Assembly: GCA_028274465.1 (NCBI GenBank)
Contig: CM051457.1
Location: 63,984,899 to 64,048,898 of the forward strand
DNA: 64,000 nt
Reading direction: 5' to 3'
Source of the DNA: Plantago ovata
Lineage: Eukaryota > Streptophyta > Magnoliopsida > Lamiales > Plantaginaceae
Shown here: one piece after another, positions 55,628 through 64,000 of the stretch
Layout of the letters: each line of letters begins with the position of its first letter
How positions within the stretch are numbered: the stretch's first letter is position 1
Notes under the pieces: generated by a model
Databases searched by the model: none
Told to the model about the DNA's origin: nothing
The model's input: only the letters and a program-made list of their open reading frames with translations
Translations under genes and position numbers: made by a program

Positions 55628-56920
55628 TCATGGGTTACTTGTCCTTTTTCTCTTGGGGACGGGGTTAGCTGATGACGCTGCAGTCTGAGTGTCATCATCA
55701 GCTTTCCTCTTTTTCTTCTTTGATTTTTCCAGTTTCTCTCCAGCTGTAGCGTCAGTAGTTGCATTTTCAGCAACGGGTGTAGTGGTCTTAGCATGATCAC
55801 CATCTACAGCAGTTTCATCAACAACTTTTTCAGTTGCTGGAACATTTTGTTGCTGAGTGGTAACATCTGCAACTGTTGTATACCTTTCTTGCTGACTTGT
55901 GCTGACAACATCTGCAGTTGTTGTCTTCTTAGATTTTTCAAGTTTCTTGCCAGCAATCTTAGGTACATTCTGCTTGTAGAAGGCTCTTCCCACATTGCAT
56001 ACAGATTTCTTGATTGGCAATGGGTTTCTCAGCTGAATCCTGAAGTGTTCAAGGATATAGCATATCTTCAGTCCATACATGACTGGGAAGGTAGGTGAGA
56101 CGTTGTTGTCTTCAACCTTGACCTTGAATTTAGTAACACAATCAACAAGTCTGTTGAAAATGTACTTTGCCCAGTTGAGATCCGTTTTGTTCTCATAGAT
56201 ATGCATCAGCAACGGCCACCTTCTCAAGCCTACTTGTTCTATTCCTCCGACTTGGGAGTCTAAGACTTTGATTAGTAGCAGAGCTACTAGACCAAGTGAA
56301 TGGTAGAGATGCTTCCTCTTAACGTGCTTTGTCCAAGTCACGGGAGCAATCTCTCCTTTCTTCATTTTCTCATTTCTGACATCACTGTAGAAGGCTTCAA
56401 TTTCTTCATCAGTGGAAGTGATGTCATCTTCAGTTCCAGTGGTTGGAATCTGAAAGATTCCTGCTAAATCAGTCCATTTCAGGACGATTTGCGTATTCTG
56501 AACTGTGGAGAAGATCACTTTTTCAGTGACTCCTTGACCATCAGTTATGGACTGGATTTCTGCATTGTTATAGAACTCCATAGTATCTAACATGCTCACT
56601 TTCTTAGGGCGAGCTGTTATAAAGTGAATGAGGCCTTGCTGTTTAATGAAGTCAAGAGCCTCCTCATTGTCACCGTCAAGTTCTTGTTCATAGAAGTATC
56701 GGATATACTTCTCCTTTGCAAAGCCACCCCATTGCATCATCATCTCACACTTTGTAGTGTCTAGATATGCGGGAGGCATGGGTTTTTCTGTTATCCTATC
56801 GTTTTTCAACACAACTTTCGCTGTGTTAGTCACCGGAGTTGTCACCGGAGCAGTGCGTTTTTCAGCACTGTCAACCTTAGACGACTTTGATGTCTTAGAT
56901 GACTGTCTCTTTGGTGCCAT
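55628..56920 (-). CDS. Element H: extra (env-like) ORF, first part (430 aa)
   Basis: It starts MAPKRQSSKTSKSSKVD in the position of an extra ORF downstream of pol. A folded region of about 280 residues (YLDTTKCEMMMQWGGFAKEK, HFITARPKKVSMLDTMEFYN, LKWTDLAGIFQIPTTGTEDD, LGLVALLLIKVLDSQVGG, GLRRWPLLMHIYENKTDLNW) leads to a Lys/Thr-rich tail ending KRKRTSNP. The pattern EFY ... V ... IFQIP recalls the 'plant transposon protein' fold of D's ORF2, only weakly. HSLGLVALLLIKV is the sole hydrophobic stretch and short for a membrane span. No frameshift inside. Confidence 0.6.
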   Translation of the reverse strand: MAPKRQSSKTSKSSKVDSAEKRTAPVTTPVTNTAKVVLKNDRITEKPMPPAYLDTTKCEMMMQWGGFAKEKYIRYFYEQELDGDNEEALDFIKQQGLIHFITARPKKVSMLDTMEFYNNAEIQSITDGQGVTEKVIFSTVQNTQIVLKWTDLAGIFQIPTTGTEDDITSTDEEIEAFYSDVRNEKMKKGEIAPVTWTKHVKRKHLYHSLGLVALLLIKVLDSQVGGIEQVGLRRWPLLMHIYENKTDLNWAKYIFNRLVDCVTKFKVKVEDNNVSPTFPVMYGLKICYILEHFRIQLRNPLPIKKSVCNVGRAFYKQNVPKIAGKKLEKSKKTTTADVVSTSQQERYTTVADVTTQQQNVPATEKVVDETAVDGDHAKTTTPVAENATTDATAGEKLEKSKKKKRKADDDTQTAASSANPVPKRKRTSNP

Positions 56921-57052
56921 TTCTTTATATAGATTAGAAATGTGTACGAAAAAGATTATTTGCTTTTTGACCGGAGGTACAGTAGATTCAGGCTAAAATT
57001 TGCAGAGAAAGGAAATGTGAGTTAAAGAATTTTGTCTTTCTCTAACTCCTTG

Positions 57053-57887
57053 TTTATATAGTGTCTCTGATGTGCAAGAAACTCAATTGATTTTGAGTTC
57101 TCAGCAAGGGTAAATCAGAGTTCAACAGTTAGTGGAGCCTTTGCATTAAATGCGTAGTGGCCCACTAACAAAAACCGTCAGAGCACTCTTTCTCTTTGCA
57201 ATGTTAACCGTTAGATCAAAAATGCCTTTTAATCAATGGCCACGATTGTATTTCATGTCATGATTATTAGCGAGTTTATCTGTGCCCGATTAACATCAAA
57301 AATTGATTTTACCTAGATTTATGGGATTTGATTGCTTGCTGAAGTAAACAAGAATCTTTTCAGCGAGTTTGTGTAACCAGCCTTGTTACTTGCTGAAAGT
57401 TCCCCCTTAATTAGACATCTCAAATTTCTTTAAGTTAAAAGATATTTCTGAGTTCCCGTATCAACAAATTCTTTTTATCTTGAGATATCTTTTGGTAAAA
57501 TCTGAGAAGTGAGTTTGCTCTTTTCTGAGTTCCCATCTCAGAATTTTCCTTTGATACTTGAATACCTATTTCAGTATCTTTGATTGTCTGAATGCCTGTT
57601 TCAGCAATCTTTAAGGCTTTTCTCTTACTGAGTGTCTGTCTCAGCAAGTGATCAAGTTTCCTAACAAATACCCGTTTTGAAGGAATTACTTGCTGAATGC
57701 CTGTTTCAGCAATCATATAGTGACTTATCATTTCTTTTTAGAAGAAATCAGTGGAAGGAGCTTTTATTCAAGTAAGAATACTTTGGCTTGCTGAATGCCT
57801 GTTTCAGCAATCTGCCAATTGTATCCCTTATTGAGGTAATTCAATCAATCTATTATCTGGTAGGGGCTTGGTAAAGATGTCAGCAAG
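57053..57887 (-). repeat. Tandem duplication in H, first copy (835 bp)
   Basis: The segment starts TTTATATAGTGTCTCTG and ends GTCAGCAAG. It repeats as 57888-59943 (interrupted by J) with small differences. The duplicated end includes the last few dozen bases of the RNase H coding region. It lies between pol and the extra ORF region and contains the stem-loop array. Confidence 0.85.
57446..57810 (-). repeat. Stem-loop array of H, copy 1 (seven hairpins)
   Basis: Hairpins lie at 57446-57465 (decayed), 57523-57543, 57553-57578, 57582-57609, 57624-57648, 57690-57712 and 57788-57810. Each has a 7-base loop near TGCCTGT (plus strand): TTCCCGT, TTCCCAT, TACCTAT, TGTCTGT. Stems differ but pair: TTCTGAG/CTCAGAA, CTTACTGAG/CTCAGCAAG, TTGCTGAA/TTCAGCAA, and GATTG plus CTGAA against TTCAG plus CAATC. 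Confidence 0.85.
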
Positions 57888-58077
57888 TTTATATAGTGTC
57901 TCTGATGTGCAAGAATCTCAATCGATTTGAGTTCTCAACAAGGGTAAATCAGAGAAACAATAGCGTTAATGGAGCCTTTGCATTAAATGCGTAGTGGCCC
58001 ACTAACAAAAACCGTCAGAGCACTCTTTCTCTTTGTAATGTTAACCGTTAGATCAATAACTCCTTTTAATCAATGGC

Positions 58078-59265
58078 TGATGAATGTGTATTTTACACTT
58101 TCATTTGAGTCTTTTTCACCTATTTTAGCTATCCTCTATGTTAATTTAGCTATATTTTAGTGAATTTTATTAGAATAGTGTCACATTTCCCTTTAGTTTG
58201 TATTTTACAGGTTTTGGGTGAAAAACGAGGTTTTCCGGGCAATTATATTGAAGTAGACAAGGAATTGGTGTTCCGAAGGCCTAATTGGAGTATCCAGAAG
58301 ATTCCGGATAGGATTTGAAGCCTAGGGGTCGAATCTGAAGGCTAGAAGGCAAAAACCGAGTCCGAAAAGGAAAAGATATCCAAAAACGCGTCGAAAACGC
58401 ATTTCAGCCGAAAAAGCTCCCGGGCGAGTCGCCCGGGACGTGGGGAGAATCTCCCCACACCAGGCGAATCGCCCGGTGTGTGGGGCCCTTCGCCCCACAC
58501 CTGCCGAATGCCTATATATAGTTGCTCAGTTTTCTCCGTTTTTCATACTTTTTCAGACCTTTTCTCTCACCGTTCTCATTAGTTTTAGGTAGGAATTCTC
58601 CAGAGCCTGTTCTGGGGATTCTTAGCTTAGGAGATACTTTTTCTTAGCGTTTTGGAGCTTGTAAGATCGCGATTCTTCGGTGATTGACAACCTTCGGTAA
58701 CATTGTATCTTACCGTTTTTCTATTTATATTTATATATCTTTCATCATGTTTTCATTCATTCGTGGTATGATTTCTATTGATTGCATGACATCTATGAGT
58801 AGCTAAACTTCTCGTTGGTGATAGTATGTGATTTCTTAGCGAAGGGTTAATAATTATGCTAATGGCTATATCGCGCATTATACTTTGAGTTATTGCTTTA
58901 TTTATTTGATCTATCTAAAACCTCTACCTTCGTAGTGTTGAATAATTACAGAACACAATTGGACAATTCATTGATCAAAGATCTCTATGCAAAACCGGGG
59001 ACTTCATGCATGATTATTAACCTGCTATGCTTTGAATGACCATACTATCACCAATCTCCATTATCTGTTAAGAAAAACCTTTGCTAAGTCGTCTGTTGAT
59101 TTTATATTCTTAAGTTAGATTAGATAAAGCTAGTTATAGTCCTTAGAGATCGACACTCGAGGTTATTCTACTGCTACACTACGGTTTTCGTTGTAGTTCT
59201 GAATTGCCTTTGGCTAAATACAAATTTATTTGATTAATTAGAATCTGACAAATTCCGGATCATCA
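58078..59265 (+). mobile_element. Solo LTR J of the Athila-type family
   Basis: 1188 bp, TGATGAATG to GGATCATCA, flanked by ATGGC on both sides (58073-58077, 59266-59270). It is a single LTR without internal sequence, the product expected from recombination between the two LTRs of one element. It is closest to I's LTR and has a four-unit palindrome array (58418-58500), TATATATA near 58514. Confidence 0.93.
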
Positions 59266-59475
59266 ATGGCCACGATTGTATTTCATGTCATGATTATTAA
59301 CGAGTTTATCTGTGCCCGATTAACGTCACAAATTGATTTTACCGAGATTTATGGGATTTGATTGCTTGCTGAAATAAACAAGAATCTTTCCAGCGAGTTT
59401 GCATAAATAGCCTTGTTACTTGCTGAAAGTTCCCCATTAATCAGACATCTCATATTTCTTTAAGTTAAAAGACAT

Positions 59476-59842
59476 TTCTGAGTTCCCGTATCAGTAAATT
59501 CTTTTTATACTTGAGATATCTTTTGGTAAAATCTGAGATGTGAGTTTTGCTCTTTTCTGAGTTCCCGTCTCAGAATATTCCCATGATACTTGAATACCTG
59601 TTTCTGTATCTTTGATTGTCTGAATGCCCATTTCAGCAATCTTTAAGGTTTTTCTCTTACTGAGTGCCTGTCTCAGCAAGTGATTAAGTTTCCTAACAAA
59701 TACCCGTTTTGAAAGAATTACTTGCTGATTGCCTGTTTCAGCAATCATGTAGTGACTTACCCTTTCTTAGAAGAAATTAGTGGAAGGAGCTTTTAATTAA
59801 GTAAGAATACTTTGGATTGCTGAATGCCTATTTCAGCAATCC
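59476..59842 (-). repeat. Stem-loop array of H, copy 2 (seven hairpins)
   Basis: Hairpins lie at 59476-59497, 59555-59575, 59585-59610, 59614-59641, 59656-59680, 59722-59744 and 59814-59842. They correspond one to one with copy 1. The last is the longest: an 11-bp perfect stem GGATTGCTGAA/TTCAGCAATCC with loop TGCCTAT. G carries the last two of the series. Confidence 0.85.
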
Positions 59843-59856
59843 GCCAATTGTATCCT

Positions 59857-60704
59857 TTATTGAGGTAATTCAATCAATCCAAGGTTATACCTTAGCATTG
59901 CGAATCTATTATCTGGTAGGGGCTTGGTAATGATGTCAGCAAGTTGATCATCAGTACCCACTTTTACAACCTCAATATCTCCCTTTTCCACATGATCTAT
60001 AATGAAATGATGTCTAATATCAATGTGCTTAGTCCTTGAGTGAAACTTAGGATTTTGCGTGATAGCAATAGCACTTGTATTATCACAAAAGATTGGTGTT
60101 TTCTTTGCAGAAATACCATAATCTCTTAATTGTTGCTGAATCCATAGGGTTTGAGTTGTGCAACAACCAGCCGCAATGTACTCAGATTCAGTAGATGAAT
60201 TGGAAACACAGGTTTGCTTCTTGCTGAACCATGATATTAATCTAGTACCCAAAAACTGACAAGTTCCAGAGGTACTTTTTCTATCAAGAGTTGATCCTCC
60301 ATGTTCAGCATCAGAATAACCAACCAATTCAAGTCCAGAATCTTTAGGATACCATAATCCAACATTGACCGTACCTTTGATATATTTCAGTATCTTAAGT
60401 GCCTTTTTGTAGTGTGATTCTCTTGGATCAGATTGGAATCTTGCACACACACAAACAGCATACTGAATGTCAGGTCTATTTGATGTTAAATATAACAAGG
60501 AACCAATGAGCTTCCTATACTTGTGTTCTTCAACACTTTTATCTTCTTTAGTATAGCCCAATTTGGTACCAACACTCATAGGGATCTTTTCAGGTTTTTC
60601 TTCCTCTTTGATCCTATACTTTATGAGCGTTTCTTTCGCATACTTTGCTTGATTTATGAATATTCCATCTTTGAGTTGCTTGACTTGCAATCCTAGGAAA
60701 TAAA
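59857..60704 (-). pseudogene. RH: Element H: RT end and RNase H
   Basis: The frame covers the RT connection ([20 protein letters not shown]) and copia RNase H with GYSDAEHGGSTLDRKSTSG, NSSTESEYIAAG, FCDNTSAIAI and the end GLIELPQ. It is separated from RT by one extra base near 60704 (AAATAAATTC here, AAATAATTC in G). Confidence 0.88.
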
Positions 60705-61615
60705 TTCAATTTTCCCATCATACTCATTTCAAATTTGTTTGTCATGAGTTTGGCAAAATCATCGCAAAGTTTCTTGTCCTTAGATCCAAATATTATGTCA
60801 TCCACATATATTTGAACTAAGAGTATTTTACCATCATGGTTCATGGTAAATAAAGTTTTGTCAACTTCACCTTTCTTGAAACCATTATCCAGCAAGAACT
60901 TAGCCAAGGTATCATACCAAGCTCTTGGTGCTTGCTTTAGACCATATACAGCTTTCTGAAGCTTGTATACCATCTTGGTTTCTGAGGGAAGTTCAAAGCC
61001 AGGGGGTTGTTCTATGTAGACTTCTTCAGCAAGTTCACCATTCAAGAATGCACTTTTAACATCCATTTGGTAAACAATGAAGTCATTGTGAGCAGCAAAG
61101 GCCAAGAAAAGTCTGATTGCATCCAATCTTGCAAATGGTGCATAAGACTCATCATAGTCCAATCCTTCAGTCTGACAGTAACCTTGAGCAACTAAACGTG
61201 CTTTGTTTCTTGTTACTTCACCAGACTGACTCAGCTTGTTTCTGAACACCCACTTTGTACCAATAGCTTTCTTGCCTTCAGCAAGAGGTACAAGTTTCCA
61301 GACTTTGTTCCTTTCAAATTGATCCAGTTCTTCTTGCATTGCCTTGATCCATTCAGAATGCTTTAGAGCTTCTTCTATGGTCTTGGGTTCAATTTCTGAA
61401 ACAAAGCAAGAGAACAATGATTCTACTTCTACGACATTTGCTTCTTTAGCAAGTCCATGAGTAGCAGAAACTTTGGATCTAGTCACTTGGCGTTTGTCAA
61501 TATCACCAATCATATCCGTAGACGGATGATCTCTAATCCATTTGTTAACAGGCTTTCTGCTCGTTGGATCTGGATATGTTTGCTCATCAGCATGTGACTC
61601 TTCAGCATGTTCTTG
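60705..61615 (-). pseudogene. RT: Element H: reverse transcriptase
   Basis: In the same frame as the integrase ORF, after an in-frame TAA at 61616-61618. Motifs: [94 protein letters not shown] and the intact catalytic box [12 protein letters not shown]. Frame is lost after MSMMGKLN. Apart from the stop and frameshift, RT is well preserved. Confidence 0.9.
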
Positions 61616-63223
61616 TTAAGTACTACTGGTATTTTGTGTCTCTGCTGAGATTGGTTCATCAGCTATTGCTTGTTCAACATTGCTAGATTGTGGTAACTCA
61701 TCAGCAGGCACGGGAGGTTGCGTAGTTTCAGCAACTTCCGGAGCAACTGAGTCTTTTGCTGGAAATTTTTTGTCGTGAACTATATTTATCTTGTCATGAC
61801 TTGGGGGAGGAGAGTCATTGTCAGAATCATCATTTAGTTCAATTGACATGATTTGCCTAGCATCAGATTCAGTTCTTTGCTCATGTATGATTAGCTTTTC
61901 CATACATTCTGATATTTCTTCTTCAGCAGGCACTCCTTGTGTCTTTTCGTAGAATACAACATGCACTGATTCTTCGATCTTTTGTGCCTTTTTGTTGTAA
62001 ACTCTATAAGCTTTACTATGCAAGGAGTAACCAAGAAATATCGCTTCGTCTGCCTTTGGTTGAAATTTTCTTAGGTATTCTCTACCGTTATTAAGAACGA
62101 AACACTTACAACCAAATGCTCTTAGATGAGTGATATTAGGAGGTCTACCAACAAACAATTCATACGGAGTTTTGTTGTATTCCTTAGTAATCATACATCT
62201 GTTTTGAGTGTAACAGGCGGTATTAATCGCTTCAACCCAGTAAGCCTCACTTATTTCAGTGTCAGCAAGCATTGTTCTTGCGGCTTCTTTTAGAGTACGA
62301 TTCTTCCGTTCAGCAACATCGTTTTGTTGTGGTGTCCTTACTGAGGATAACTGATGTTGTATGCCTTTTAAAGTGCAATACTCAGTTATGTACTGGTTAA
62401 CAAACTCAGTACCATGGTCTGTCCTTATGACTTTTACCTTATCATTTTTCATGACTTCAAGCTTATTCAGCAAGTTAGGTATTTCAGTCCTTGTTTCAGA
62501 TTTGTGCTTGATAAATACTACACAAGTGAATCTTGAATAGTCATCTACCACCACCAGACCATACTTCTTACCAGCATAGCTTGTTGAAGAAGATTCAAAC
62601 AAGTCCATGTGCAAGAGTTGTAAAGGTTTTGTAGTTGACGGTACTGCCTTGTTCTTAAAAGAAGATTTGGTTTGCTTTCCTTGCTGACATGCATTGCAAA
62701 CACCATCCTTCTTAAAAGTAACCTTAGGTAATCCAACTACAAGTGCCTTTTTAGACAACTTATTCAGCGTCTTGAAGTTTAGATGACTTGTTCGTTTATG
62801 CCATAACCATGCTTTTTCAGCAAGGTAATCGTGATCTGAGACAAGGCATTTTTCAACGATTGCTGAAGACCAATCTACGGTGTACAAGCCTCCTGATCTT
62901 CTTGCAATCATAATAACCTTCTTTGTCTCGAAATCTATAAGTTTACATTCATCACTTTTGATTTTGATGAAGTATCCTTTGTCAGCAAATTGACTCATGC
63001 TGAAAAGGTTAAACTTAAGATTTCTGACATAAAGAACTCCCGAAATGGTAATGCATCCTAACTTCACGTCACCATAACCTTTTGTAGAACCAGAGCCTCC
63101 ACCAGCAAACCTTATTGTTGGACCTTTAGACCACCGTCTATAGTTGTGCTTTCCACAACCACTGTCAAAGTGCCAGATTGCATCGTTTGTCTCCGTGGCT
63201 GAAGTCTGCACAATCAAGAGCAA
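61616..63223 (-). pseudogene. PR-INT: Element H: protease and integrase
   Basis: 535 codons. The protease motif AIWHFDSGCGKHNY is near the start, then VLYVRNLKFNLFSMSQ. The integrase zinc domain has WLWHKRTSHLNF and CNACQQGKQT. The D-D-E core is in LLHMDLFESS, VIRTDHGTEFVNQY and NDVAERKNRTLKEAART. Then come LRAFGCKCFVLNNGREYL and a low-complexity linker ending in TAA at 61616-61618, a single stop before RT in the same frame. The true upstream start is in the gag frame, lost near 63229. Confidence 0.88.
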
Positions 63224-63228
63224 ACAAG

Positions 63229-64000
63229 TTAATTATCCAATGTTGGATGTCCATTAACATGTTCAAGAATGCGTCCAGTGGAAACCCAAGTCTTAAGTTT
63301 TTCACCTTTGACTTGTTTTCTACTTGCTGAGGAACTAGAAGGTATAGAGCCAAAAAACTTTTGATTCTTGCTGATCAAGTCCACTTTTTGATGTGGTGTC
63401 TTGCTCGGTTTACCTTTTTGCTGAATATACTTTTCAGTAAGTTTTTTTCTAGCAAGGTTCCTTCTAGCCCTAGCATTTTGAGTCTTTTCAAAACTCTTAG
63501 GCTTGATTTTGTTCATCTCTTTGAAGTATCTTTGCTGACTTTGCTTATACTCGTGAAAAAGTTGACTTTGCTTGGTTTTGAAACCGAGTCCACTTTTCGG
63601 AGAATGCTGAGCTTTTGTGTCAGCAACCTTACTTGATTCAGGTTTATCAGCAAAGGTCTTCTGATTACTTTTAGTAATCTTGCCTTTTGACTTAAGAAAT
63701 TGCTTTTCAGCAACTTGTTTGGCGGAATGCTTTACAACATCCTTTTTCTTTACAGTTTGCTTTTTAGCAACCTGTTTTCCTTTTAAAGTCTTATTACTTT
63801 GAGTAGCAACAACGGGCTTTAAGGTCGTAGGTACTTGATTGCATTTTTCAGCAACCTTATATTGACCAAACTGATAGAGTTTTGGTTGACCACTATTAGT
63901 AGAGCGTACAAAGGAAATCGGTGATTTGTCTTTACTCAAGATTATTACGTCATCATCTTCATACGTTGCACCTAAACTTTCTTTCTGAGATGGATTTCTC
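63229..64000 (-). pseudogene. gag: Element H: gag C-terminal region, cut by window edge
   Basis: An open frame runs from the right edge to a TAA at 63229-63231. It is very basic (KGKQVAKKQTVKKKDVV, ARRNLARKKLTEKY), as expected of the RNA-binding end of SIRE-like gag, and ends GRILEHVNGHPTLDN before the protease. The next domain is in another frame. The zinc knuckle and capsid part lie outside the window. Confidence 0.72.

Noticed and set aside
57446..59842. CRISPR-like array
   Set aside because: Repeats are short hairpins with varying stems, there are no unique spacers of constant length, and the setting is a plant copia element.

Overview
The window is nuclear DNA of a flowering plant, probably a eudicot, and it is almost entirely nested LTR retrotransposons. 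I see no ordinary host gene, rRNA, tRNA or CRISPR locus. Letters A-K below are my own labels. Two groups dominate. The first is Ty3/gypsy of Athila type: LTRs of 1.2-1.3 kb begin TGATGAA and end TTCATCA, and the primer-binding site matches the 3' end of tRNA-Asp. The second is Ty1/copia: a SIRE/Maximus-like element with a large extra ORF region after pol, and a second copia element with a tRNA-iMet primer site.

Layout. 1-1960: element A (minus), gag start and 5' LTR, running off the left edge and inserted in the 3' LTR of D. 1961-16085: element D (minus; gag-PR plus an env-like ORF2, no pol), split by B (plus, 4727-10767; gag-PR only). 16087-36659: element E (minus, same family as D), split by I (plus, 20149-34419; the only Athila-type element here with RT, RNase H and integrase), which is itself split by C (plus, 24098-29616; gag-PR only). 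36660-38184: G, a SIRE-like RT/RNase H fragment (minus). 38185-about 45070: K, a copia element (plus) cut off inside RT. 45071-45663: unassigned. 45664-49475: F (minus; intact gag-PR, 5' LTR). 49476-64000: H, a SIRE-like element (minus) running off the right edge, carrying solo LTR J (58078-59265). Target-site duplications of 5 bp support C (GGCAA), I (AATGA) and J (ATGGC), and B with one mismatch (TTGTG/CTGTG). Insertion order: D and E are older than A, B and I, and I is older than C.

How the parts may work together. Five elements (B, C, D, E, F) carry gag-protease but no RT or integrase. They share LTR ends, primer site, PPT and a long 3' non-coding module with I, which has pol. This looks like a set of dependent elements served by a pol-bearing partner. 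D and E also carry an env-like ORF2 that I lacks. The copy of I seen here is dead: it has stops, a frameshift, an altered RT catalytic box and the C insertion.

The most unusual signals are two unrelated arrays of short hairpins whose loop or core is conserved while the stems change on both arms. One is a GC-rich palindrome (core GCGAATCGC) arrayed just upstream of the TATA box in every Athila-type LTR, and also found between D's genes and inside I's gag coding sequence. The other is an array of seven stem-loops (sense-strand loop near ACAGGCA) between pol and the extra ORF region of the SIRE-like element, present twice because of a tandem duplication.
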